In this document: piece by piece, positions 9,892 through 17,876 of the stretch
Position numbering within the stretch: position 1 is the stretch's first letter
Layout of the letters: the number at the start of each line of letters is the position of its first letter
Source of the DNA: Elusimicrobiota bacterium
GTDB lineage: Bacteria > Elusimicrobiota > Elusimicrobia > FEN-1173
Direction of reading: 5' to 3'
NCBI GenBank assembly: GCA_016714745.1
Contig: JADKCG010000002.1
Coordinates: 114,656 to 178,655 of the forward strand
DNA length: 64,000 nt
Notes under the pieces: model-generated
Told to the model about the DNA's origin: nothing
The model's input: the letters and a program-made list of their open reading frames with translations, nothing else
Databases searched by the model: none
Program-made: the position numbers and the translations under genes

Positions 9892-11282
9892 CGCAAGACC
9901 ATCATTTTTCCGTTCTTCTCAGCGCCAGGGCTTTCCACATGAAAGACATAGACCCCGGGTTCCACGGAATGGCCGGAACTGTTTCGTCCGTCCCATAAAA
10001 GAATACCATCTCCATCCTCCTCTTCTAATCGCCGAACTTCTCGGCCTGACGATGTCAATATCTGAAGCGTGGCGCGTTCGGCAAGGTTGGCAAATGTCAC
10101 ATAGGGATCCGTGTTTTGCCGAAAGGGGTTCGGAAAAACCCGGAGATCGAAGAGGGAAACGTCCTCCCGCCCCATGACAGCGAGGGTCCCCAGTTCTTTG
10201 ACAGATGCCTTGAGTTTCCCTCCTTCTAGCCAGGAAGGGACCTTGTTCCAGACATTGGACCCCGCATCCAATCGGAAAAAACTTAGAGTGTCCAACCGCA
10301 CTCGCCCGTACCCCGTATCCGCTCCGCTCTCAAGAGAAGTCACGTCAAAAATCAGGGTTGCCGGGTGGTCTAGCACCGCGTCCATTATTACAGGACAACC
10401 CCGGCTGGCCTGGATTTCCACAAGACCATCAGGGATGGGCCTCCGCCGAAGATCGGCCCCCTCCATCTTACTGTTTGCCGCGAGGATCTTTTCCGGAAGA
10501 CCCGGAGATGACATAGGATTCACCAGGGGGGTGGAATTAAATAAAAGGGCTCCCTCGTCCGGTATTTCCCCCGTGGCAAGGGACAAGCCCCATCGGGCAC
10601 CCGCCCAGGAGTACACGGTCGGGACAGGCCCCGCCGACAACGTCACGGTTGAACCCAAAGAGAGAAAAGCCGTGGGTATCCCCTCAAGATTGATTGCCCG
10701 AACCCGGGCGTAATAGCGCGTCTCCGGGGACAAACAGCTGACCGTCGTTTTGTCGGGGGAACCCGTACGGATCACCATCTGAACGATCGGTGAGATAAAA
10801 GAAGCCGATGTGGCCAATTGAACCTCATAGGTCGTCCCAAGGGGGTTTTGAGGATAGGGCGTCACGCCATTCATGGTATCGGAATCCCACCGGAGCGAAA
10901 TAGAGCGGGGCTCAACAGTGCTGAAGGGAGACACCGAGGGGAGGAGAACAGGAGGGGCGGCGTGGGACGTAAAGGTTGTTGAGAACACAACGGATTCACT
11001 GGGAAAAATAGACATATCGATTCGATTTACAGCGTTAATAAAAAACCCCGTAAAAAATGGTGACGTGTCTGAAGCACTGTAAAGAGAATTGTCGATATTC
11101 ACGAAGTCATTTTCAGCTTCATATTTAATTTTTAATCGAAAATATGTTTCGTTGGGACAACCGTTTGTCCAGTGCATGTAGAAAATTTTGAAATTCGGTT
11201 GGGAAATCGAAACATCTGAAATACAAGGGAATACTGGAACAGTGGACAAGAGAACCCCTAAGAACATGGAGGAGGATTTCAT
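9888..11282 (-). CDS. Secreted FN3 protein with PNPF/FlgD-like C-terminal domain
   Basis: 464 aa, intact. Signal peptide about 1-20 (MKSSSMFLGVLLSTVPVFPC), an N-terminal domain with paired cysteines, an FN3-like domain (about 100-220, CLSPETRYYARVRAINLEG), a middle region with the conserved GLVEIQASRGCP, and a C-terminal domain from about 385 with FPNPFRQN and RNSSGHSVEPGVYVFHVES. It is one of three paralogues in this operon, which differ most in the N-terminal half. By analogy with type IX cargo the C-terminal domain probably directs export or surface attachment. It overlaps the downstream paralogue by four bases. Confidence 0.75.
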   Translation of the reverse strand: MKSSSMFLGVLLSTVPVFPCISDVSISQPNFKIFYMHWTNGCPNETYFRLKIKYEAENDFVNIDNSLYSASDTSPFFTGFFINAVNRIDMSIFPSESVVFSTTFTSHAAPPVLLPSVSPFSTVEPRSISLRWDSDTMNGVTPYPQNPLGTTYEVQLATSASFISPIVQMVIRTGSPDKTTVSCLSPETRYYARVRAINLEGIPTAFLSLGSTVTLSAGPVPTVYSWAGARWGLSLATGEIPDEGALLFNSTPLVNPMSSPGLPEKILAANSKMEGADLRRRPIPDGLVEIQASRGCPVIMDAVLDHPATLIFDVTSLESGADTGYGRVRLDTLSFFRLDAGSNVWNKVPSWLEGGKLKASVKELGTLAVMGREDVSLFDLRVFPNPFRQNTDPYVTFANLAERATLQILTSSGREVRRLEEEDGDGILLWDGRNSSGHSVEPGVYVFHVESPGAEKNGKMMVLR

Positions 11283-11395
11283 CCCTTATACTCTATGTCG
11301 AGTTTTCTGTTGTTGCAACCCCCCCAATCTTTTAACCGTAGGGCCATAGTGTTAACCGGGATTCCCCGGTTGGCATAGGTCTGCCGAGAAGAAGA

Positions 11396-12626
11396 ATCGT
11401 TATCGCGGCGAGTCGTTCCATGTCTTTTGAAGTTTTTGGTTGGCTTCCCGAAGTTTTAGAAGCGCTTTGGCGTGGTGGGGGTCCGCCGCTAAGGCGCGGT
11501 TAAACGATACCACCGCCCGGGCAAAATCTTCCTGGCGAAAATAGTCCATCCCTTTTTCATAATAGGCCTCCGCTGGGTTTCCAAACCGCCAAGCGATCCC
11601 CACATGGTGCGTGTTCCCCAAATCCCCCAACGGCGCAAACGCGTAATCCAATGAGAGATCCCCCGCCCGGAACCCCAAAACCGTAGGTGAAGGGGCTTTC
11701 CAGACTGTGGTCATACCCCAACCGAAAAAAAGCCGCCCCGCCCGACGCATATTCGATTCCCGCCAACGGACGGAAATCGCCACCCTGGGGCTGAACAAGA
11801 TCCGCGGCGAGGGTCACCCGTTCGTCCCAAACGCCGGTGGCAAGTCCCAGTCGCATTTCGCGCGGGGGCCCTTCGCCCCGGACCATCCCACCCCCATCCG
11901 TCGCATTGAAAAACCGGCCCGGGCCTCATGGAAAATGGTCGGGGCCGCAATCCGTCAAGGACGCCCACATCCACGAAAGCTCCCGCCGTGGATTGGTCAT
12001 GAAGTTTCCGTTCAACGTGGTTCAGCGAGATCCCTCCCCACAATCGATCACGGAAAGATCCCCCCCCCGCCATTTGGTACCAATCCTCCCGAGCGCCTAT
12101 CTCTCCAAGAGAATTTCCCGCGGAATCGAGTCCAGGCAAAGTTCCATAATCCACACGAGACCACCGACCGGCCCACGTCCCCTAGGCGTGATCATCCCCC
12201 AAAGCCGTCCCAGCGCCGCCCAAAGCCATTGATCGCACCCCTGGCGGGGCGGAAAGCAAATCCCATTCTCCAGCCCCTTCCCCCGCCAAAGCTCCCACGG
12301 CCAAACAAAACCCCCACAGGGCTACCCCATATTTTTTCATCGAAGAACCATGACTTTGCCCCTCTTCTCCGCCCCAGGGCTTTCCACATGGTAAACATAG
12401 ACACCCGGCTCAACAGAATTTCCGGAACTGTTCTTGCCATCCCATTGAAGAAGTCCGTCCCCATCCGTTTCTTCCAAGGACCGAACTTCCCGGCCCGACG
12501 AAGTAAAAACTCTGACCGTCGTGCGTTCAGCCAAATTGGCAAAAGTGATATGGGCGTCCGTCCCCTGGTGAAAAGGGTTCGGCGAAACACGCAGATCCTG
12601 AAGCGAAACGTCTTCCTGCCCCATGA
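11396..12626. repeat. Segmental duplication, copy B (partner at 7403-8765)
   Basis: Second copy of the repeat described at 7403-8765. Breakpoints are sharp: GAGAAGAAGAA at 11396 on the left, GCCCCATGAC ending at 12626 on the right. An internal deletion at about 12182 removes roughly 125 bases of the PorV-like reading frame. Confidence 0.85.
11400..12340 (-). pseudogene. Decayed copy of the PorV-like gene
   Basis: Nearly identical to 7417-8478 but broken. About 120 bases are missing at 12182 (residues about 52-92 of the intact protein), and single-base indels occur near 11680 (a CCCCAAAACC run), 11878 and 11957, so no frame spans it. The N-terminal codons (12255-12340) have diverged from the intact copy. 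The start (ATG at 12340) still overlaps the upstream FN3 gene stop as in the intact pair, showing that gene order was copied with the gene. Confidence 0.85.
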
Positions 12627-13758
12627 CGGCCAAAGTACCCAACTCATTAATGGAAGCCGTGACTTTTCCCGATTCAACCTTGGACGGAATTTTGTTCCAC
12701 ATTCCTGCGTGCTCATCTAGACGATAGAAACTGAGGGTGGAGGGTTGAACAAAACCTTTCCCGGTGTCCACAAGGCCGCCACTCTCAAAATACAGAAATT
12801 GAAGCGTGGCCGGATGGGCCAGCGCGATATCGAACTCAGACGGACAGGTTCGATTGGCCCGGATTTCCACCAGTCCTCCCGAAAGTGGGTGCCGACGCTG
12901 ATCTCCCCCCATTTTGGCGTTGGCGGTTTGGATTCGGTTTGGCAAATCCAGCGAACGCAAAGGAGTTTCGGAGGGCGCGTTACCGAATTGAACATTGTGT
13001 TCCACCGTCAGGTCCCCTGGATGGGGGGTGAGACTCCAGAGACCTCCCTCCCATAACAACGTCTCGGGGGGAGCGGAAAGGGGGAGCGTGCGTGTCGATA
13101 TGTTAATCCCATAATCGGTGGGAATTCCGACGCGGCTAACGGCCCGAACCCGGGTGTAGTAGGTAGTGTCCGGTTCAAGACAATCGAAAACGGTGGCGTG
13201 GGGCTTTGTTGGAAATGATTGTCGTTGCATGATCGCCCGCGTAAAGGTTGGCTCAGAAGACAGTTGCACTTCGTAGAGAGTGTCCAATGGATTTCCAAAA
13301 TCTCGCGCAGGTAAAGATTCCCATTGAAGGCGGATGCTTCGACTATCAACGTTTTTAACAGGTGGAAAATCAATGTTCGCGGGGGGTGAAGCAAGGGTTG
13401 TTAAAATCACGGAAGGGAATGTCGTGGTTGAGTTGATCAATTTTATCGAAATTTCAGAAGTAGTATTGGGATAAAAAAAATTCGAATCAAGTATCCCTGG
13501 AGAGATATTGGCGTAGCGAAGAATCTTTCCGGTCATCAAAGGGTCGGTTCCAGAAAGCGAAATCGCCAATAGCGCATAAAAGGGGTTCGAGCATCCGTTT
13601 GTCCATCGGTAGGTGATATGACCCCATTCTGTTTGACTGGCGGAAAAATCGCTGATGCATGGGAAACCCACTTTGGGAGAAATCTCAATAAAAATGGCCA
13701 AACCCAATACCAGAAACCAACGTCTGCCTCGACTCAAGGGGCGTCTCCTCTTTCCCAT
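12337..13758 (-). CDS. Secreted FN3 protein with PNPF/FlgD-like C-terminal domain (operon-leading paralogue)
   Basis: 473 aa, intact. A basic N-terminus then a hydrophobic signal segment (RRWFLVLGLAIFIEISP), an FN3-like domain ending CLEPDTTYYTRVRAVSRVG, a middle region with GGLVEIRANRTCP, and a C-terminal PNPF domain nearly identical to that of 8475-9891 (SPNPFHQGTDAHITFANLAE). The abrupt change from divergent to identical sequence near 12626 marks a recombination boundary. It is the first gene of the leftward cluster; the intergenic region to its right leads into the integron. Confidence 0.75.
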   Translation of the reverse strand: MGKRRRPLSRGRRWFLVLGLAIFIEISPKVGFPCISDFSASQTEWGHITYRWTNGCSNPFYALLAISLSGTDPLMTGKILRYANISPGILDSNFFYPNTTSEISIKLINSTTTFPSVILTTLASPPANIDFPPVKNVDSRSIRLQWESLPARDFGNPLDTLYEVQLSSEPTFTRAIMQRQSFPTKPHATVFDCLEPDTTYYTRVRAVSRVGIPTDYGINISTRTLPLSAPPETLLWEGGLWSLTPHPGDLTVEHNVQFGNAPSETPLRSLDLPNRIQTANAKMGGDQRRHPLSGGLVEIRANRTCPSEFDIALAHPATLQFLYFESGGLVDTGKGFVQPSTLSFYRLDEHAGMWNKIPSKVESGKVTASINELGTLAVMGQEDVSLQDLRVSPNPFHQGTDAHITFANLAERTTVRVFTSSGREVRSLEETDGDGLLQWDGKNSSGNSVEPGVYVYHVESPGAEKRGKVMVLR

Positions 13759-14436
13759 AGGAATAGTCTACGTTCAGCTGGTTTTAAAATCAAATTTATT
13801 TTGGAGGCGCATGACGAGGACCTGTGGGTTCCCGTCTAGGGCCCGAATTGACTTATCCAGGGGATGCAACCCTAGATGATCTTACGCTCCATGTTGGTCT
13901 TACCTCTGAAACTGTAAGCTCGGAAAATGAGGTTCTTTGTCGACGGGTTCGTGGCCCCAACGTATCCCAGTTAGACTTTCTTGTCGCAAAAAGAGAGGAT
14001 GCCGTCCAAATGATGCTCGTCCATCTTAGCGCATTTCCTCAGGGGGTTCATCCACGACCACTTCAGGTTACCCATCCACTCCAACCGAACGAATGAATAT
14101 TTTTTTTGGGTGAGAAAATTTTTGATATACAACAAATTATGGGAGAGACCCAAGCCAAAAATATAAATACAAGCAAAGGACATCTCATGAAAGAACTCTA
14201 ACCCTAGAAACGTCGATTTTCAAGCCCCCCCCATGAAGGATCCACCTTTTGATTTGGCGGAAGACGTTTCCAGCGGGGGCAGTGATTCACAGAAGGAGGG
14301 GCATGGGGTCCACGCCGTGGGGAGAGCACGAAAAACAAGGGTCGTAACAGAGAGAATGAAGGAGCGAGTATTCCGAAGGATTTCGCTCCCAGGCCCTCAG
14401 AAACCTGAAGGTGAATTTGTCGAGTCGTATGTCTCT
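13759..14436. other. Gene-free boundary between the FN3/PorV operon and the integron array
   Basis: About 680 bases with no convincing gene on either strand: the short frames lack family signatures and good ribosome sites. The region should hold the promoter of the FN3/PorV operon (just right of 13758). No attC site is seen. Base composition is lower in GC around 14090-14180 (AT-rich runs). Confidence 0.5.
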
Positions 14437-14505
14437 ACTTGGGCAAGGCCAGCAATGGCCAACCAGGGAGCAAAATGGTCGTTCGGGGGGTTTTTCTACA
14501 GACTA
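14437..14505. mobile_element. Right-end remnant of a diverged IS1182-like element
   Basis: The last bases (GGGGGGTTTTTCTACAGACT, ending 14504, then AAACG) are identical to the right ends of the four complete copies, and the 50 bases before (GGGCAAGGCCAGCAATGG) resemble their subterminal sequence with many differences. No transposase sequence is recognisable further left. The relic abuts the body of the last attC site at the same position as the complete copies. Confidence 0.6.
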
Positions 14506-14565
14506 AACGTTAGAATTCATCGGCGGGCCGCCGTGTGGCCCGTCCGCTGGAATGACTTGTTGGGC
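14505..14565 (-). other. attC site 14 (distal, lacks its own crossover core)
   Basis: R'' is GCCCAAC on the minus strand (plus GTTGGGC 14559-14565). The stem arms CGGCGGGCC and GGCCCGTCCG enclose a short loop. The R' end is missing and replaced by the IS relic; the bases AACG remain at 14506-14509. Confidence 0.75.
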
Positions 14566-14567
14566 CT

Positions 14568-14786
14568 TTAGGCCGCCCAGTTTAAGTGCAATTTTTTGTG
14601 ATGCAATGCACAGTCTCTCAAGTAGAGATTAATTAAGTTTTGATAGGGCATGCCGATCTGAGAAGACAAGGTTTTGAAGTAATCAATGGTGTTTTTGTCC
14701 AACCGAATGGTAATGGGTTGTTTTAGCCGTTTGATGTAGGGGTTGCGTTGCCCCTTCATTTCAGAAAAGTCGTAGTGATCTCTCAT
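14568..14786 (-). CDS. brnA: BrnA-like antitoxin, cassette 14
   Basis: 72 aa, starting at ATG 14786 after a strong ribosome site GGGAGGTG; an upstream in-frame extension is less likely. The N-terminal DHYDFSEMKGQRNPYIKRL and ribbon-helix-helix region QPITIRLDKNTIDYFKTLS are typical of BrnA/CopG antitoxins, which neutralise BrnT and repress their own promoter. The stop lies three bases from attC 14. The partner toxin upstream has lost its N-terminus, so this antitoxin is now an orphan within the cassette. Confidence 0.8.
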   Translation of the reverse strand: MRDHYDFSEMKGQRNPYIKRLKQPITIRLDKNTIDYFKTLSSQIGMPYQNLINLYLRDCALHHKKLHLNWAA

Positions 14787-14793
14787 GATTGTT

Positions 14794-15009
14794 TCACCTC
14801 CCGTAATATTTCCGTTCATTTTTATCCGCTTTTCTGGCCGAAATAATTCTGATGAGCGATTCCTTTTCTCGATAACAATGACAAACAATCAAAACATTCA
14901 TTCGCACGCTGAGACCCAGCAAAATGAACCGTTCTTCATCTTCGGAGTGATCTGGGTCAAAATACTGAATTGCATGCGGGTCATAAAAAACAGTTTGTGC
15001 TTCGCGCGC
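14794..15009 (-). pseudogene. brnT: BrnT-like toxin truncated at its N-terminus, cassette 14
   Basis: The frame reads AQTVFYDPHAIQYFDPDHSE, then RFILLGLSVRMN and ESLIRIISARKADKNERKYY, the BrnT core and C-terminus. Compared with the intact toxin at 20785-21072, about 25 N-terminal residues are absent. The coding sequence meets the crossover core of attC 13 (GCCCAAC, 15010-15016) directly, so start codon, ribosome site and promoter are gone. BrnT proteins are RelE-fold ribonucleases; this one should not be made. Confidence 0.75.
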
Positions 15010-15017
15010 GCCCAACG
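15010..15017 (-). other. attC site 13, crossover-core half (separated by IS copy 1)
   Basis: GCCCAACG on the plus strand, i.e. CGTTGGGC on the minus strand, the R' crossover core. The rest of the site is at 17254-17312. Confidence 0.85.
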
Positions 15018-15248
15018 AGTCTGTAGAAAAATCCTATTTTCGGACGTCCCACCCGGGTCGTGGGCCTCATTTTTTAATGGGAGCCAACACCGCTCCCTGG
15101 CCGGTCGGGGCGAATCCGTTGGAACTTCGGCGGTCCTGCACCCGCACAGCCCTTCAGTGACTAGTCTAGCTCCCGTTCAACATAATTTCCAGTCCCTCCT
15201 TCCATCTATTACCATCTTTTCTTGTGGATTGTGTGGACAAAGTTTTCT

Positions 15249-17127
15249 CTATCCCGCCATCGTTTCCTAACCGCTTTCGGGACCATCGCTGTGGTCCATC
15301 CGTAGCGGAATATCTTTAAAGATTGTGCACCGTGTTGTAAAGCTTCCACTGGATGTTGACCTTCTCCTTTCTCTCAACGTGAACCGGTCCAACCTAGCGC
15401 GTGTCGGATATTGCCGAACACCGGCTCAATCAATCCCATCCTCCGACTATAGATGAAACGTCCCATCGCGCTATCGATCTTTTGAATCATTCCCGTTGTT
15501 GCGTTCACTGCCGCTCGGGGCGGTGGCATCCTTAAACTTATAGACCTGCCGATATTTCGTGTTGGGGTTCTGAAGACATTTCGCTCTTAGTTCACACCCT
15601 CGGCACGCTGTGATCTTTGCTTTGTAGGCCACCCCGTAGAATCCGTTGGGCGTGACGTGCTTCCTGTATCCTATATACAACTCACCTGCCTGCCGGGCAC
15701 ACCAGTTTTCCTCGCTCGTTGAACTTGAAATCGTCCGGGGCAAAGAACCGTTTTTCCGGTTTCGTTCCTGGATCCTTCGATCTTCCCTCCGTGTCGGTCG
15801 GCCGTCGCATACGCGGGGTCCCGCTTTCTCATGTTCCGGTCCGCCACGTAGCCATTGATCTCCTTGCCCTCAACATCTTCATGTTCGCTTCGCTGTGGAA
15901 CCCGCTGTCCGCCAACAATGGCGCCGACTTCAACGGGGATTCTGTGTCCCCCAGAGCCGCAAATGTCTTGTCCACTGAGTCCACCATCGGCTCCAAGAGT
16001 TTCACCTCGCTGCCTTCTCCAAACGCCTCCGCGGACACCACCACTTGACATTCCCCGTCCACAGCCGCCACACCGTTATAGCCTTGCACAACGCCATGGG
16101 AACTCACCATCTTTGCGCTTTCGTTATCCAGTGTTGCGACCGGCTAATTGGTTCAATTTTGGCCGGGCGATTTTGTGTGGCGGCAAGGAGCAAGGAGGGC
16201 GCATACCGGGAGTGTAACCGACGAGCGACGCAGTCCGCCGCGCAAAAGCGCCCGGCCCTTCCTTAATGGATCGCATCGCTGGCAATGCGAATAAAGTGGA
16301 AGGGAGCCCGCCTCGTCCGGCTTCTTCGTTGCTCGTCGGTTACGATGGCCGCATCGCGTCCTCCTCACGCCTCAAATCCGCAGTTCGGGTCTCCCAAAAT
16401 GAACCAATTAGCCGGTCGCAACACTAAAGGTGGCTTTTCTTTAGGAGACCCGTGTGACCAATCTTGTCCTCCTGGTTTTCAAGCCATTCATCCAGCGTCG
16501 CGATCTTATCTTCCCAGCGACTTGATCGCCTTCTCTTCCTTGGCCCTCACCTCCGCCGGGAGAACCTGTTTTCCCGCGTCAACCTTCCTTATGTTTGGCC
16601 ACCAAGGTCTCCACCAACTTTAAAAACTTCGCTTTCTTCTTTTCGAAATCCTCTTTTGTGCCGGACCATTCCTTTGACGCGTTCGATGAGATCTTGCACC
16701 CATCAATGGCAAACATCTCCCGCCCGATCAACCCCAGTTCGTCGCAGTAAAGCAGAACGTCGACGAACAGGCCCTTAATCACAGGGCCCATTTCACGGAT
16801 GAACTGCGCGATGGTCGTAAAGTGCGGCACACTTCGGGCGGAGAGGGCCATGAACACCACGTTTTGTTCACACGCAAAGGCGATCTCCCGGCTGGAGATC
16901 ATCCCGCGGGCGTAAGCGGCCAGGACAATTTTTAGCATCACGCGGGGGTCATACGCCGGAGCCCCGACGGTCTCGTTTTTCCTCAGAGCATCAAAAGCGG
17001 TCATATTGATTTTGTGGTCAATCACATAAGACAGCGCATGCTCGAAACTGCCGGGGAGGATTTGGTGTTCGAACTGGATGGAAACAAACTGGCCCTGCGC
17101 GTAGTTGGCTTCTTTATACCGCGGCAT
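15249..17127 (-). pseudogene. IS1182-like transposase, copy 1, disrupted
   Basis: The N-terminal 190 codons (from MPRYKEANYAQGQFVSIQFE) are open to a frameshift near 16590. The MITE at 16130-16425 splits the gene, and several single-base indels (near 15360, 15395, 15535, 15690, 15735, 15830) break the C-terminal half. Residues such as FAIDGCKISSNAS and LLADSGFHSEANM are still recognisable from the complete copy at 25245-26765. Confidence 0.85.
16130..16425. mobile_element. MITE-like palindromic element inside IS copy 1
   Basis: The ends are long inverted repeats of about 33 bases starting AGTGTTGCGACCGGCTAATT. The 230-base interior has no gene but contains further inverted segments (GTAACCGACGAGCGACG against CGTTGCTCGTCGGTTAC). 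It is absent from copies 2 and 4, which read straight through TTATCGTAAAGG, and it recurs at the same position in copy 3 (22248-22555). Confidence 0.85.
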
Positions 17128-17253
17128 CGGCGACTCCGGGGTGGGATGGCCGTCGTTGTCGACGGTAATCAAAGTTTATCTCTTTTTTGTAGGCAGGACC
17201 AGCGCTGGGAATGAGGCAGGGAAATGGCCGAACGGGGGGTTTTTCTACAGACT

Positions 17254-17312
17254 AAACGCCGGAGCTCAGCGGCGGCCGGTGTGTGGCCGCCCGCTGGAGC
17301 GCCTTGTTGGGC
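17254..17312 (-). other. attC site 13, body (R'' and stem)
   Basis: Plus GTTGGGC at 17306-17312 is R''. Stem arms AGCGGCGGCC and GGCCGCCCGCT flank a short GTGT loop. IS copy 1 separates it from its core at 15010-15017. Confidence 0.85.
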
Positions 17313-17550
17313 CATGATGTTGATGGCGATGGGAATATTCACGAAGGACTTCCCGCATCATCCTCTGATATTTCATTCCGATCTCATGTGCTTCTTGACG
17401 GAAGAAAGCAATGCTCTCTTTGTCGACCACCAAAGTCACTTTGACCGCTTCTCTTTTTGGAAAAAGTTCTTCAGGAGGAGGAAGAAAATCCGGGATACGG
17501 TGCAGTTTTCCAATGGGTTGATCCAAATCAGTCAGGGGTTGTTTCTTCAT
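17266..17550 (-). CDS. brnA: BrnA-like antitoxin, cassette 13
   Basis: 94 aa from ATG 17550 (MKKQPLTDLDQPIG), with AAGGAAAC upstream as a plausible ribosome site. The ribbon-helix-helix region is AVKVTLVVDKESIAFFRQEA followed by GMKYQRMMREVLREYS. The last ~20 residues are encoded by the attC stem, which is common in cassettes. It overlaps the toxin gene, so the toxin-antitoxin order is the standard BrnTA one. Confidence 0.75.
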   Translation of the reverse strand: MKKQPLTDLDQPIGKLHRIPDFLPPPEELFPKREAVKVTLVVDKESIAFFRQEAHEIGMKYQRMMREVLREYSHRHQHHGPTRRSSGRPHTGRR

Positions 17551-17824
17551 AAAGTTTCCTTCCTTTTCGCCAGAAACCAGCTCCAAAAATTCGCACTAAT
17601 TTCCCGCGGTATGTAAACCTAACAGTGACAACACGACCGTTAGCACGTCCGATGCAAAATAAACGTTCTTCCTCCTGGGAGTGTTTATCATCCTTCGCCA
17701 CGATACGATGATGATCAGAGAATGCATCTGCAGCTTCTCGGAAGCTCAGACCGTGACGGAGGACATTTATTCTTTCTTTTGCCGCGCTCCAACAGAAGAG
17801 ACCATAACGAACGTCTTCATTCAT
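17528..17824 (-). CDS. brnT: BrnT-like toxin, cassette 13
   Basis: 98 aa. It has the BrnT pattern: FCWSAAKERINVLRHGLSFREAADAF, then a DDKHSQEEERLFCIG segment, VVTVRFTYRGKLVRIFGAG and a C-terminal tail. BrnT toxins are RelE-like ribonucleases that block translation. The ATG at 17824 follows a palindromic operator (17844-17861). Intact, with its own control region, so this cassette does not depend on an integron promoter. Confidence 0.8.
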   Translation of the reverse strand: MNEDVRYGLFCWSAAKERINVLRHGLSFREAADAFSDHHRIVAKDDKHSQEEERLFCIGRANGRVVTVRFTYRGKLVRIFGAGFWRKGRKLYEETTPD

Positions 17825-17843
17825 AGTAGCATTCTACCACAAG

Positions 17844-17861
17844 TATGGTATATTTACCATA
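17844..17861 (-). promoter_or_regulatory. Palindromic operator upstream of brnT, cassette 13
   Basis: TATGGTA-TATT-TACCATA is a perfect inverted repeat 20 bases before the brnT start. BrnA-type antitoxins repress their own promoters by binding such palindromes; the match here is by position and symmetry only. Confidence 0.55.
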
Positions 17862-17868
17862 TTAAACT

Positions 17869-17876
17869 GACCAACG
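17869..17876 (-). other. attC site 12, crossover-core half (separated by IS copy 2)
   Basis: Plus GACCAACG, minus CGTTGGTC, a consensus GTTRRRY core. The rest of the site lies at 19819-19877. Confidence 0.8.

Larger units (their letters stand above)
15018..17254. mobile_element. IS1182-like insertion sequence, copy 1, carrying an internal MITE
   Basis: The ends are inverted repeats AGTCTGTAGAAAAA. It is flanked by AACG on both sides (15014-15017 and 17255-17258), consistent with a 4-base target duplication. It contains a broken transposase gene and a 296-base MITE at 16130-16425. Without the MITE it matches copies 2 and 4 in length (about 1.94 kb). Confidence 0.88.

Noticed and set aside
13971..14183. 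Short frame of 70 codons on the minus strand left of the array
   Set aside because: AT-rich, no ribosome site, no recognisable domain, and it overlaps nothing conserved; treated as non-coding.
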